Positions 24,275 to 34,160 of a DNA stretch of 64,000 nt are shown piece by piece (the stretch's first letter is position 1; each line of letters begins with the position of its first letter). The stretch is from Bacteroidota bacterium (GTDB lineage Bacteria > Bacteroidota > Bacteroidia > NS11-12g > UBA955): NCBI GenBank assembly GCA_963169345.1, contig CAUJCT010000033.1, forward strand, positions 93,639 to 157,638, written 5' to 3'. A program made the position numbers and the translations under genes. The notes under the pieces are model-generated. The model was not told where the DNA came from. It did no database searches and saw only the letters and a list, made by a program, of their open reading frames with translations.

Positions 24275-26608
24275 TTAACCCCCAACCTTACTCACTATTG
24301 CGCTGTAAAGCACATCTCCATTCCTTATAAGTACTGTATAAATGCCCTGACTTAATCCAGAAATATCAATGGAATTCTCTTCTAATTCACCTTTAAGTAC
24401 AATTGAACCATTTATATCTACAATTATAAGTTCTGAACCCATTAAGTCAACAGAGTTGTCTATTGTTAGTTTGTCGGTACCCGATACCGGATTTGGATAA
24501 ATAGCGAGAGCTTGTGCTTTTAATCGATTAACAGAATATAAAATATCAATCATCGTGTCGGTCCTATCCGACCAGCAAATGCCTTCTCTGACGCGTAAGC
24601 TGAATTTACCACTTAAATGATTGTTCTTTAAACTGAAAATTCTTAAGGTGTCTGTAAGTGCAACACCCTTGTGCTTCCACTCGTAATAATCCCCTATAGT
24701 TGAACTTACCAGAAACAAACTATCCGCATGGAATTCAATGATCGGTTTGATAGGTTTTGGATGAAATGTCAATTCAATGGTGTCCTGGAGATAACTGTTG
24801 CAACCATTGTCATTGCTGGCACTCACAATATATTGGCCGCTATTCGCAATCCAGATTGTGGTGCTGTCTTCGGTGTTCGACCAAAGTACATTGTCAGCAT
24901 TTGTCTGGCAGACAACTTTAACGCTTTCTCCATTGCAATAATCAGTAACGATTGGCTCGCTTATTACCGGATCGGATGGTCTTTCTAAAACTTTTGTACT
25001 GACAATTCCCGACCATTGGCTTTTACAATCGTTAAAATCTGTGACAATCACTTGAAATTGGTTGCTGTTTTTAACCTGTCTGGCGGGTTTGTCATAGCCA
25101 TCCTGCCATTTTACTGCTTTATAAGTTTGGGAAAGATACAGCAAGATGCTGTCTCCATCGCAGAAAACAGTATCAGGAGAGTATTGAATTTGTGGTGTTG
25201 CCGGGAGTGCATTTATTTTAAAATCCAGACTATCCGACCAGGGGCTCACACATCCAAATTGAGATTTAACCCGTAGTCTTGTTCCAAAACCACTGGTTGA
25301 TTGGAAACTTTCTGTATAATAACCAGCAGACCATTCGTAAACAGCATAATTGGCAGGGCCATTCACTTTAAAAGTATCACCATCGCATAGTTCGAGCGCA
25401 TTGTATACGATAGTGGGTTTGGCCGGAATCGGATGAATGGTGATGAGCACGGAATCATAAGCTGAACAAGCATTTGCATTGGTCATTTTAACAGTGTACA
25501 ATCCCGAACTATCCGTGGTCATAGAATTGATTTTAGAGACGATGTTTCCCGATGGTAAATGACGCCATTCGAAAGTGTTGCCAGTTGCCGGTCCTGCAAC
25601 CAGTCTGTAACTCGGTCCTTTACAAAATGCGGTGTCTTTGCCTAAGTTGACAGTAGGGCTGGTGAAAATACTTAGATTAAACGTATCCCTTTTAACGCAA
25701 CTGTTGATGTCTTTCATTTCAACCCAGATACTTTTACTTCCCAGCCCCATTTTGCTTACATTGAAAGTCAATGAATAACCAGTATCACCAGTTGACCATT
25801 TATAACTGTAACCTTGTTTAAGAGATTTTGTCAGTCCTGCATTACCGCATAATGAAGTATCAACTCCAAGCGATAAACTCATGGGATGAAGTAAACAAGG
25901 ATCAACAGTTCCTAATGCTGCCACTTGATTGGAATTAAGACATGTGTCAAATATTGCAACAGATGCGATGTCGATCGTATCATCTTCCAGATCATTGTCT
26001 GCGAACAAAAGGAAATAAGGGTTCAAGGCAAATCTGTCATCGGTATCCTGATTGTTGCCTTCAAGTATCAACTGACCATTGAGATAGTAGCGATAGTAAG
26101 AGCCTAGATTGACTGAAACTACCAATCTGTACCATTGTTTGGTGTTGATGGCAACAGGTGTATAGCCGGTTGTTGCAGTGCCAATTCTCCCCGGATTGGA
26201 TTGTGAATTTGGTCGAATGAAACACTCACCATCATTCAGATTATTGGTGTCAGTCTGAAAAAAAGTATGCCATCTGTCCAGGTTCTCAACTTTAAAATCG
26301 AACATTAAAGTGTAACGGTTCACCGAATCACCGCCGTTTGGCGAAACACCATGAATACATTTGTAATATGAGCCCGGCCCAATTCTTACTGCCGTATCTT
26401 TTTGTTCCGGTCCCTTAATCCATTGATGCGTTCCAATAAGTTTTAGATCTTTCCCTACTGTTCCGCGCGTTAGATTGTTTGGGTCCTGAAATTTCCAGTA
26501 ACCACTCAGATGCGGTTGTTGGGATGGAATTAAATCCTGGGCATTAAGGTTGTGAAAGGTACTTACAGCGCCAAAAGCTATTGTCAAAAGGTAATATAAT
26601 TGCCTCAT
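24275..26608 (-). CDS. T9SS cargo protein with LamG-like and Ig-like domains
   Basis: 777 residues. A signal peptide of about 23 residues ('AVSTFHNLNAQ') is followed by a concanavalin/LamG-like domain at about 30-235 ('LSGYWKFQDPNNLTRG', 'QWYRLVVSVNLGSYYRYYLN'). Residues 240-690 are repeated Ig-like units, several with 'DSVLITIHPIPAKP' or 'CDGDTF/SILL' patterns. The last ~75 residues are a type A sorting domain: 'AIYPNPVSGTDKLTIDN' through 'GIYTVLIRNGDVLYSAIVSK'. The protein should be secreted through T9SS and fixed on the surface or released. It is adhesin-like and its ligand is unknown. Confidence 0.88.
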   Translation of the reverse strand: MRQLYYLLTIAFGAVSTFHNLNAQDLIPSQQPHLSGYWKFQDPNNLTRGTVGKDLKLIGTHQWIKGPEQKDTAVRIGPGSYYKCIHGVSPNGGDSVNRYTLMFDFKVENLDRWHTFFQTDTNNLNDGECFIRPNSQSNPGRIGTATTGYTPVAINTKQWYRLVVSVNLGSYYRYYLNGQLILEGNNQDTDDRFALNPYFLLFADNDLEDDTIDIASVAIFDTCLNSNQVAALGTVDPCLLHPMSLSLGVDTSLCGNAGLTKSLKQGYSYKWSTGDTGYSLTFNVSKMGLGSKSIWVEMKDINSCVKRDTFNLSIFTSPTVNLGKDTAFCKGPSYRLVAGPATGNTFEWRHLPSGNIVSKINSMTTDSSGLYTVKMTNANACSAYDSVLITIHPIPAKPTIVYNALELCDGDTFKVNGPANYAVYEWSAGYYTESFQSTSGFGTRLRVKSQFGCVSPWSDSLDFKINALPATPQIQYSPDTVFCDGDSILLYLSQTYKAVKWQDGYDKPARQVKNSNQFQVIVTDFNDCKSQWSGIVSTKVLERPSDPVISEPIVTDYCNGESVKVVCQTNADNVLWSNTEDSTTIWIANSGQYIVSASNDNGCNSYLQDTIELTFHPKPIKPIIEFHADSLFLVSSTIGDYYEWKHKGVALTDTLRIFSLKNNHLSGKFSLRVREGICWSDRTDTMIDILYSVNRLKAQALAIYPNPVSGTDKLTIDNSVDLMGSELIIVDINGSIVLKGELEENSIDISGLSQGIYTVLIRNGDVLYSAIVSKVGG

Positions 26609-26719
26609 AATTAGTAGATTTTATGAGGCAATTAAGTTAAAAATATTGGATAAAGCAAATATGTGATTAAGCAGTTGAATTATTGCAAACAGATTCAGTT
26701 GCTTACTAAATTACAATTG

Positions 26720-28513
26720 TCAGAAGAATTCCTGAGAACCACTGGCGGTGTAGCATTTTATCTGAATCTTGCCGTTTTTAATAATCAGTCTGCTGTCTTC
26801 GGAAGTGTTGTTGACATCCCCTTTTGACACTTTGAGTTTACCTGAAGGTGCAAACAGTTCAAAACTCAAATCTTTAACATTGTTCTCTAATTGAATTTTG
26901 ACATTGCCGTATTTGGAATAAATATCCAAAGCATCCACTAATTCCAGTTTCCAGGCATTTAAATTACCGGATGTCATGGTGATTTTTACCTTGCCTTTAC
27001 AATCGTTCAGACTCACATTGCCATAAGAAGATTCCAGTTCAAGATCGCCTTCCAGTTGTGTGATGCTTATGTCACCTGAACGACTGAATGTAACTACTTT
27101 TCCAATGATATGACTTAAGTTTTGTCTGCCGTAGGTTCCATCAATTTTAATGTCTCCAATGATGTCAGTGAGTTTAACATTGCCTGAAGAAGATTCAATA
27201 GTAACTTTAGCTGAAATGGTATTTAAATCAATATGTCCATAGCGACTGACTACATTGCAATGTTGCCCAGTTATGTTCTTTGCATCTATATTTCCTGAAG
27301 TAGAGCTGATTATTACTACACCTTTCACATCATTTAGGGTTATATGGCCATATCTGGCTTCAAGACGACATTCTCCTTCAATATCAGCAGCGTTGATTTG
27401 GCCCGACCCGGATAATACATTTAAAGCACCATGAATTTCCTTGACCAGTACATTGCCATAGCTAGCCTGGATGTTCACATTTCCTTTTACATTTTTCACA
27501 GACACCTGTCCTGAACGGTCAACTATGTTGACATTTGATTCCATGTCTTCAACGACTACATGACCATAGCTGCATTCAACAGAATTGGATTTTGAATTCA
27601 AACCTTTGAGTGCTATGTTGCCACTTGAGTTTTTAAGGCTGACCATAGTGCCGGGAGGTGTTGTGATTTGAACCTCGCCGGTTAAATTAACTGTTCGACC
27701 AACAATATTGACATTACTTCCCGGACGAAATGAAATCTTTAAATGGGGGCCATTTTTTTCGTATGTGAAAAGATAATGGCCTTTGTGTTTTCTTAATTTA
27801 CCATCAATGGTTATAGCACTTTTCAAAACTGTTTTGTTATCGCTGCCGGGATTGACAGATATGTTTCCAAACGCCATATCCACTTCAATTTTAGTAACAC
27901 CATTGAATATAGTATCCAAGCTGTACTGACCAATTTCAGCCGGGATTTTCCTTGAACCTTTGCAATATGAATTGTCAATTTCAGGACTATCGGTTGCTGG
28001 AATTATTGGAGTGTAGGGGAATGCAGGTGGTAATGATGATCCAAAATCCGGAATGTCAAAAATCGAAACCTCAGGTTTTACAGGGATTATTGGTAAGGAA
28101 GAGAATAAAGGCAATTGTGGAATAGATGATGAGTTAACGACAGGAGAGTCTGAAACAGTAACTTCACTATCGTTAACAGACATGACCGGTGTTAGGGCCA
28201 GTTTGTTTTGAGTTTCAGGTTGAGGATTATTAAGGCCAAGATACAATCCGGCACCGACGCTTGCAGCTATTAGACCGGAGAAAAGCCATTTTAATTTTAA
28301 ACTTTTTCCCAGACCCATTTTGATTTTGTTGAGCAATAGTTGCTCTCCCGGAATTACAGGGATTAAAAAGGCGTCAGAGCCTAATGCGAATGATGTTTCC
28401 ATATTAATAATTTGTTGTGTTATTACGTCATTATCATCTCCTTCAAGAATGCACAGTTGAAGAAGTTGTCTTAGAGACTCGTCACTAATCCTATCATTTT
28501 TGAATTCTTTCAT
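26720..28513 (-). CDS. Membrane-anchored beta-solenoid (DUF4097-like) linked to ECF sigma
   Basis: 597 residues in three parts. Residues 1-73 are cytoplasmic and probably bind the partner sigma factor. A transmembrane helix lies at 74-94 ('LKWLFSGLIAASVGAGLYLG'). A Pro/Ser-rich linker (100-180) leads to a beta-solenoid at about 195-590 of the DUF4097 'putative adhesin' type. From residue 297 to 557 there are 15 turns of about 18 residues each. They begin strictly alternately with Ser-Gly and Tyr-Gly (SG 297, YG 316, SG 334, YG 352, SG 370, YG 388, SG 406 and so on to SG 557). The gene overlaps the sigma gene by 20 bases. The topology suggests that a periplasmic solenoid controls the sigma factor; this is inference. 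Confidence 0.75.
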   Translation of the reverse strand: MKEFKNDRISDESLRQLLQLCILEGDDNDVITQQIINMETSFALGSDAFLIPVIPGEQLLLNKIKMGLGKSLKLKWLFSGLIAASVGAGLYLGLNNPQPETQNKLALTPVMSVNDSEVTVSDSPVVNSSSIPQLPLFSSLPIIPVKPEVSIFDIPDFGSSLPPAFPYTPIIPATDSPEIDNSYCKGSRKIPAEIGQYSLDTIFNGVTKIEVDMAFGNISVNPGSDNKTVLKSAITIDGKLRKHKGHYLFTYEKNGPHLKISFRPGSNVNIVGRTVNLTGEVQITTPPGTMVSLKNSSGNIALKGLNSKSNSVECSYGHVVVEDMESNVNIVDRSGQVSVKNVKGNVNIQASYGNVLVKEIHGALNVLSGSGQINAADIEGECRLEARYGHITLNDVKGVVIISSTSGNIDAKNITGQHCNVVSRYGHIDLNTISAKVTIESSSGNVKLTDIIGDIKIDGTYGRQNLSHIIGKVVTFSRSGDISITQLEGDLELESSYGNVSLNDCKGKVKITMTSGNLNAWKLELVDALDIYSKYGNVKIQLENNVKDLSFELFAPSGKLKVSKGDVNNTSEDSRLIIKNGKIQIKCYTASGSQEFF

Positions 28514-29057
28514 GGATTTTTTTACTAATGGTTTCCTTTAATCTTTGATAATACACTTTCAGCTGTTCTTCAGGCCTGTCTACAAATTTTGCAATTTCAG
28601 AGTAAGGGCGACCTTCGCTTCTCATCAGTAGCAGCATGCGTTGCCAGTCTTCAAGTCCTTGCAGAACCTCCTTCAAAGCACTCATGTGTCTGTTGTCTGC
28701 CGACTGAATTTCATCTTTCTCTGCAAAATCTTCAAATTCCCCATCTTCCATTCTGATTAAATGGAGTCGTTCAGATAATTTTTTATTATCCCGATAATGA
28801 TTTCTAAGATAATTAATAAATACCCTAAAAACGAAAGCTGCCAGTTTGTTTTCATGTTCAAAATGATATTGTTCGTGCGTTTCAATCACTTTGTAAAGCG
28901 TCTTGTAAATTAAATCCCAGCAGACATCCTCATCTAATTTCCAGCTTTTTGAAGCATATCCGTACAGCTTTTTGCCATACCTTTGGTACAGTTCCTCCAG
29001 AAGCATTTTGTTTGTTTTGCCTTCTGATGTGAATGTCAGACTGTCTTCAATTTTCAA
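28494..29057 (-). CDS. ECF RNA polymerase sigma factor
   Basis: 187 residues. Region 2 is at about 20-90 ('EELYQRYGKKLYGYASKSWK', then 'LDEDVCWDLIYKTLYKVIE' and 'VFRVFINYLRNHYRDNKKLS'). Region 4 is at about 130-185 ('GLEDWQRMLLLMRSEGRPYS' and 'EIAKFVDRPEEQLKVYYQRL'). Region 2 is less typical than in the sigma gene at 19738. It overlaps the downstream beta-solenoid gene by 20 bases, so the two are coupled. It is divergent from the AlkB-like gene across a 155-base gap. Confidence 0.85.
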   Translation of the reverse strand: MKIEDSLTFTSEGKTNKMLLEELYQRYGKKLYGYASKSWKLDEDVCWDLIYKTLYKVIETHEQYHFEHENKLAAFVFRVFINYLRNHYRDNKKLSERLHLIRMEDGEFEDFAEKDEIQSADNRHMSALKEVLQGLEDWQRMLLLMRSEGRPYSEIAKFVDRPEEQLKVYYQRLKETISKKIHERIQK

Positions 29058-29224
29058 GTTCAGTTGCTTTAAAGTTGATTTCTGTTTTTAGAGAGTTAAA
29101 AATGGAATTTTATGCCCTCTATCTGTAATAACACAATCTGGTAACAGAAGCAGTAAATTTAGAGTAAAATATGGAATTGCAGAAGCTATTCAGACTATAT
29201 TTCTAATCATGTTTGTTACCGTAT

Positions 29225-29232
29225 TATCTTTG
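29225..29232 (+). promoter_or_regulatory. Promoter -7 element of the AlkB-like gene
   Basis: TATCTTTG matches TAnnTTTG. A TTC rather than TTG stands at the -33 position. Transcription should start within a few bases of the GTG at 29237, which rules out the TTG at 29213 and suggests a leaderless message. Confidence 0.55.
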
Positions 29233-29236
29233 CGTC

Positions 29237-29845
29237 GTGCACAATTTACTGCCCAAAGATGGCGAAGTGTTCTATTGGTCTGAATTTTTAAATTCGGATA
29301 TGGCGGATAGTTTATTCCGTCAATTGTTGGAAAACATTGATTGGTCGAAGGACAAAGTAAAATTGTTTGGGAAAATTTATATCACAGAAAGGGAAGTCGC
29401 CTGGTATGCCGATGACGATTTAAGCTATACCTATTCGGGCGAAAAAAAAGTACCCAAAGCATGGAGTGCTGAATTGCTAAATTTGAAACACACAATTGAA
29501 GAGGCAACAGGTGAAACATTTAATGCCTGCCTGCTGAATCTGTATCATTCAGGAAATGAAGGTATGGGTTGGCACAGTGATGATGAACCTGAACTGGGAT
29601 ATGAGCCAGTAATCGCATCTTTAAGTCTGGGAGCTAAAAGGAAGTTTGCATTTAAGCACAAACATGATCAGTTAAAATACAGTCTGGAACTGGAGCATGG
29701 TTCACTGTTGTTGATGAAAGGACGAACACAGCACGACTGGAAACACGCTTTGCCCAAAAGTAAAAAAGTTGGATTGCCCAGAATTAATCTGACCTTCAGA
29801 AAAATTTTAGTTTTGAAAGCTCCCTTTAAAAAGAGCCAGAGTTGA
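29237..29845 (+). CDS. AlkB-like 2-oxoglutarate/Fe(II) dioxygenase
   Basis: About 202 residues from the GTG at 29237. This group removes alkyl groups from DNA or RNA bases by oxidation. The iron triad is visible: His113 and Asp115 in 'GMGWHSDDEPELG', and His170 in 'HDWKHALPK'. The 2-oxoglutarate Arg residues are Arg182 and Arg188 in 'GLPRINLTFRKI'. 'SLSLGAKRKFAFKHK' and 'GSLLLMKGRTQHDW' are typical of the ALKBH2/3-like group. The N-terminus 'NLLPKDGEVFYWSEFL' is conserved and supports this start. It is monocistronic and would act in alkylation repair. Confidence 0.9.
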   Translation: MHNLLPKDGEVFYWSEFLNSDMADSLFRQLLENIDWSKDKVKLFGKIYITEREVAWYADDDLSYTYSGEKKVPKAWSAELLNLKHTIEEATGETFNACLLNLYHSGNEGMGWHSDDEPELGYEPVIASLSLGAKRKFAFKHKHDQLKYSLELEHGSLLLMKGRTQHDWKHALPKSKKVGLPRINLTFRKILVLKAPFKKSQS

Positions 29846-29871
29846 GGATTTAGAATGGAATAGACAGTTGA

Positions 29872-31185
29872 TTAATCCAAATCCTCTACATATTGTTTTG
29901 GTGTTTTACCTGTAAAGCTTTTGAAGACTCTGAAGAAGCTCGAACGAGAGCTAAATCCGGCTTTAATGCCCAGAGATTCGATGGTGTGGTGTTCATGAAA
30001 TCCCGACCCCAGGTCTCTTAAAACATGTTTAACACGCAAAAGGTTGCGATACTCATTGAAATTGTACTTGTTGTAATAACGGAAAATGTACTCAATGTGG
30101 TAGTGAGGAATCTGTAAATTACTGCTGATGTACTTCATGTCGAAATCAGGATTGACGAATGGTTCGGATTCCATCAATTTGTTGATCTGTTCGATGTAGA
30201 AATTCACCTTGTCTTGCTCGATGTTTAATGACCCTTCACCGGGTGTTTCCAACTCGAGTTTTTTAACCCAGCCCATATCATCTATGTAAACTGTGTTGTT
30301 TTTTTCTTGGTAGTTTCTTCCAGGTTGTGCCTGTACTTGATTGTTGTTAACCACTGCTGTTGTTTTTGATGTGATAGATGTGTCAGTTAATGTATGGCCA
30401 ATAAGTTCGATATCCGGAAGTTTAGTGTTAATGCTCGGCATACCGAATAGAAGGTCGCGTTTTATGATTACCCTTGTGAAAAAGAATATGAGAACAATGC
30501 TGCGAAGTAGATTTAATCGCGGAATGTCCAGATTTAAAATTGTTTTATTGGAAACCCAGTTGATTATAACGGCTATAAATAGAATAGTACTTAAGATTGT
30601 GCTTGTTATAAGCAATGAGTCAATCCAGTTTCTTACAACCTTTCTCTGAGTATGTTCTGCCTGCTGTTTTTTGAGGTATTTAATGCGCAGCGACCAGGAC
30701 ATAATGAGGTAAACGATGGTGATACAGGTAATGATGATTGCGTGTTGCCCCATTTGTATATAAAAAGGGAACGGAACCGGGTCATTGAACTTGGTATTGA
30801 ATATTGGTAAACGCCAAACACCTGTTTGTATAAATCCTGCAAAATAATAATAGATAAGCAATGCAAATGCCAGAATTGGAATGAGCAAATGCCACATGTC
30901 ATTTCTGGAAAAATCCTGTTCATCTTTAACAACACGTTTGATATATAAATAATAAGCCGGCGGTATCAGGTAATAAATAAAGGAAACCGATCCAGCGAGG
31001 AAATTATTTTGCAACAGATGGTTCTGGATGAGAAACATGCCCATCGAACGATAAGAGATGATAGAGAAGCATAATCCTAAATAGAAATTTGTCCTCCAGT
31101 TCCTCTCAGGAGAGAAAAATAATACTGCGGAAACAGCAAATCCTAATATAGCTGTAAGCAGGCTGAATAGACTAAAGTCGCTCAT
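29872..31185 (-). CDS. Membrane-bound AraC family regulator
   Basis: 437 residues. The first ~230 residues hold about seven transmembrane segments ('LFSLLTAILGFAVSAVLFFS', 'LIPILAFALLIYYYFAGFI', 'SIVLIFFFTRVIIKRDLLFG'). A linker follows. The C-terminal AraC domain is at about 335-437: 'MKYISSNLQIPHYHIEYIFR', then 'RNLLRVKHVLRD' and 'IESLGIKAGFSSRSSFFRVF' ending in 'TPKQYVEDL'. This 7TM-HTH layout is common in Bacteroidota and suggests sensing in the membrane with direct DNA binding. Its targets are unknown; the long gap upstream (31186-31931) could hold its own operator. Confidence 0.85.
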   Translation of the reverse strand: MSDFSLFSLLTAILGFAVSAVLFFSPERNWRTNFYLGLCFSIISYRSMGMFLIQNHLLQNNFLAGSVSFIYYLIPPAYYLYIKRVVKDEQDFSRNDMWHLLIPILAFALLIYYYFAGFIQTGVWRLPIFNTKFNDPVPFPFYIQMGQHAIIITCITIVYLIMSWSLRIKYLKKQQAEHTQRKVVRNWIDSLLITSTILSTILFIAVIINWVSNKTILNLDIPRLNLLRSIVLIFFFTRVIIKRDLLFGMPSINTKLPDIELIGHTLTDTSITSKTTAVVNNNQVQAQPGRNYQEKNNTVYIDDMGWVKKLELETPGEGSLNIEQDKVNFYIEQINKLMESEPFVNPDFDMKYISSNLQIPHYHIEYIFRYYNKYNFNEYRNLLRVKHVLRDLGSGFHEHHTIESLGIKAGFSSRSSFFRVFKSFTGKTPKQYVEDLD

Positions 31186-31931
31186 TTTAATAACCGTATA
31201 AAGGGGGAAAAGCTGTTTTAAGGCCTTTCAGGTAGTTCTTTTTCAAAGGCGAAATTAAACATAAATGAAATAGGATGATTCTCATGCAATTGTGGAACAT
31301 ACACCAACATTTGTTCAATTAATTCAGTTTATTTCATTGTTCATTGATAATTAGATAATTATATGTGTGGAGAACTTGTTTCATATACTGGACACTTAAA
31401 ACGGGAGTTCGCGTAAGTGTCAGATAATCAGGCAATAAAATTCTCTATGTAATGAAAATGTAAAATTGAATGTTTTGTAACTGAGTATTTGTAACATTTG
31501 TGCTGTGTCAATCCAGGGATATTGTTAACTTTTTTTTCTGAAATGCAGTATGGATAATGCTTTTGAGGGGATATCCTATCGAAGTCATTTTTCGAGTGAA
31601 TTCTGACTAGGTATTTTTACATTTTTTGCTGAAAAAGGAAATTTCGCGAAGAAAACGTCATAAAACTCTGTATATCAACTAAGTAAAAACACTTATTGTA
31701 GCATATCTTATGGTATCAAAATGTGCAAAAAGTGCAATTTTAATCTTCAGAAAATCAATCATATAAGAAATAGTTTGTATTGATTTACCAAAAATGGTAT
31801 AATGTTAAATAAAATATTGTTTTTCGCTGTATATTTGTAACCGTTTCTGATAAGTATTTATACCTAAAAAAAAGAAATAAGTATTTAGACGAAATCCCCC
31901 AAAAAGTACACACACAAATAACACAAATAAA
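31186..31931. other. 746-base intergenic region between divergent genes
   Basis: AT-rich, with no gene that I can support. It contains an inverted repeat GACACTTA (31391-31398) / TAAGTGTC (31414-31421) with a 15-base gap. A TATATTTG -7-like element at 31830-31837 could drive the T9SS gene with a leader of about 95 bases. TAAGTATTTA is repeated directly at 31851 and 31878. Confidence 0.5.
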
Positions 31932-32939
31932 ATGAACTCAAATTTTAACTCCCCAAGTATCCTTAAAGTAGCCATTTTGGCTGTAGTATCCGTATTGTCT
32001 TTCAACAAAGCCAATGCACAAGCCAACACCATTGTAAAATCAAGCAATGGTTACAATGTATTAATCACATTAGATGTTGTAAGAATTATTTCTCCAAACT
32101 CATGTAAATGGGGTTATAACTACAACACTCGCATCAGTTACGATATTCAGTTTGCAGGTAATAATATTCCTAAAAACCTTTACACATTGCAAACAACACT
32201 AGAATGTGGTTCTGATGATAATTTTACATCATTGCCATTGAAAGGTGGTAAAGGTGAAAAGAACACCCACTCAAATCCATGGAATCCTAATTCAGATTGT
32301 TCAACAGTAACTCCGGCATCTTTAAACTGTAACACTTTTGAATTGGAAATTGAAGGTCCTGGTATTGCCCGTCAGACACTTAGATTAAGCATACAGAATG
32401 CCTTACCGGTGAGTATGATCAGCTACACTGCAGAAACTGTTGCTTCAAATGTTGTATTGAACTGGAAAACATCTTCTGAATTGAACAATTCACATTTTGT
32501 AATTGAGCGTTCAAGTGATGCAAACAACTGGACTGAAATTGGCAAAGTAGATGCAGTTAAAGAACAAAATTCAGTTAACGAATATATGTTCACAGACCGC
32601 ACAGCTTTAGAAGGTACCAGCTATTACAGATTGACTCAGGTGGATGTTGATGGTAAGACCACTGTTTACAACAACATCTTAATGGTGAACCATGCACCGG
32701 AAATCAAGTTTGAAGTATATCCTAATCCAGCAAGTACACAATTTACAGTTACAGGTGACAACATTGAAATGTCGGAAATTACCATATTGGATGCTATGGG
32801 TGCTGTTATGAATATTCAAGGTGAAGTGAATGGTAGTTCAGTAGCTTTCAGCACAGAAAATCTGAACGTCGGAATTTACTTTGTCAACGTAACTTCAGGT
32901 AATCAACAGAAATCATACAAAATCACTGTAGCAAAATAA
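31932..32939 (+). CDS. Small T9SS cargo protein
   Basis: 335 residues. A signal peptide ends near 'SFNKANAQA'. Residues 30-155 are a Cys-containing domain not recognised. Residues 158-250 resemble a fibronectin/Ig-like segment common in T9SS proteins ('LPVSMISYTAETVASNVVLN', 'ERSSDANNWTEIGKV', 'YYRLTQVDVDGKT'). The last ~75 residues are a type A sorting domain, 'VYPNPASTQFTVTGDN' to 'GIYFVNVTSGNQQKSYKITV'. Its codon use looks more A/C-rich and even than other cargo genes, which suggests high expression. A strong terminator follows. Confidence 0.85.
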   Translation: MNSNFNSPSILKVAILAVVSVLSFNKANAQANTIVKSSNGYNVLITLDVVRIISPNSCKWGYNYNTRISYDIQFAGNNIPKNLYTLQTTLECGSDDNFTSLPLKGGKGEKNTHSNPWNPNSDCSTVTPASLNCNTFELEIEGPGIARQTLRLSIQNALPVSMISYTAETVASNVVLNWKTSSELNNSHFVIERSSDANNWTEIGKVDAVKEQNSVNEYMFTDRTALEGTSYYRLTQVDVDGKTTVYNNILMVNHAPEIKFEVYPNPASTQFTVTGDNIEMSEITILDAMGAVMNIQGEVNGSSVAFSTENLNVGIYFVNVTSGNQQKSYKITVAK

Positions 32940-33050
32940 TCTGATAAAAGAGAGCCACCCTGCAATTAGAAAATTTGGATTCAGACAGGCGATTCCGTGT
33001 TATGAATTACCTGTTGGAAGGTTAACTCCTCCAATTGAAAGGGATAAATT

Positions 33051-33097
33051 AAACCCGGTCTTCGAGAGTTCATGAAGATCGGGTTTTTGTTTTTTTC
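33051..33097 (+). terminator. Terminator of the small T9SS gene
   Basis: A 13-bp stem with one mismatch (AAACCCGGTCTTC at 33051-33063, GAAGATCGGGTTT at 33074-33086) followed by TTGTTTTTTTC. The in-frame ATG at 33072 lies in its right arm, so that codon is not a real start. Confidence 0.88.
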
Positions 33098-33110
33098 ATA
33101 TAATTGTAAA

Positions 33111-34121
33111 ATGAAACTAAATCAAATTCTAATTCTGGGACTGTTAATTTTAACATTCAAAAGCTCAAAACTAAATGCAAAAATCATTCACGTCGATCCT
33201 TATGACATTCGAAGAACTTCGGTCAATGCCGGATTTTTATTTTCAGGGCCGCGTGGATTTGGTGCTTTTTTCAATGCCTCTTACTATGTAAAACCCAACA
33301 TGCAGTTGCTTTATTCAGGTAATTTTTTCCCACTTGTTTTCATGGATGATAAATTTCATGACGCTGAACCTAGTAGGGCGCTTGTGAATGACAATCACAA
33401 AAGTATGTTAATGTATAATTCGTTTGGTGTGGATTTTCATTTTTACGACAAAAAGCGACCAAAAACGACTCAGGTAGTTTTACATTCCAGCTCAACAACC
33501 ATTGGGGAAAAAACAAAAGTCACAAATACTGTTGAAGAAGTGCATAGTTTTAAACGACATGTATGGTCATTGTACACAGGTGTAATGACGATGACTGGCA
33601 GAGAAGGATTTTATAAGGAAGATACTAAAAAAGTCGACCGATACGAAATGGTCAATATATCCAATAATCAAACAGTTAATGTAGCAAATAATAGTGGACC
33701 GGATTATATGCGCTCTGTTTTCACAACAACAGCTATTTACAATCTCGAAATAGGGATAAAAAACAAAGGCATTTTTGCAACAGCAGTCGAACATGAAGAT
33801 TACGGAAGAAAATGGCAGGATGCTTATGCTGAATGGTATTTGACTGGTTTATTACCTTTAACCAGTTCTTTTGAAGAAGTTGTGCGGAGAAACGGAACTC
33901 CCAATACGGCATACAAAATCATCAGTGATATTAAGCCAAAGCCAGGGTTTAAGTTGGGATTCAATTTTAGAACAAGTGTCAAGAGTAATATTTATATGGG
34001 CGGTGACTTTGGTTTTCTGCCTTCAATTACTCAAAAAAGTGGCAATGTTCTTCATTTTTCATTCAGATTGGGATACAATCTTAATTTCGGGAAAATTAAG
34101 TTGGAAGAGATTACCAAATAA
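33111..34121 (+). CDS. Putative outer-membrane protein, unknown function
   Basis: 336 residues from the ATG at 33111. That start is chosen because the signal peptide ('MKLNQILILGLLILTF') begins there and the earlier ATG is inside a terminator. The mature part alternates short polar and aromatic strands ('SVNAGFLFSGPRGFGAFFNA', 'VWSLYTGVMTMTGREGF') and ends 'LHFSFRLGYNLNFGKIKLEE', suggesting a beta-barrel. No family was recognised. Neighbours give no functional hint. Confidence 0.6.
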   Translation: MKLNQILILGLLILTFKSSKLNAKIIHVDPYDIRRTSVNAGFLFSGPRGFGAFFNASYYVKPNMQLLYSGNFFPLVFMDDKFHDAEPSRALVNDNHKSMLMYNSFGVDFHFYDKKRPKTTQVVLHSSSTTIGEKTKVTNTVEEVHSFKRHVWSLYTGVMTMTGREGFYKEDTKKVDRYEMVNISNNQTVNVANNSGPDYMRSVFTTTAIYNLEIGIKNKGIFATAVEHEDYGRKWQDAYAEWYLTGLLPLTSSFEEVVRRNGTPNTAYKIISDIKPKPGFKLGFNFRTSVKSNIYMGGDFGFLPSITQKSGNVLHFSFRLGYNLNFGKIKLEEITK

Positions 34122-34160
34122 GTTTTCAAACAAGAAGTAAAATCATCAGTAATTTGGCAT

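Noticed and set aside
33072..33110. Upstream start of the outer-membrane gene at 33072
   Set aside because: The ATG lies inside the right arm of a strong terminator; the signal peptide begins at 33111.
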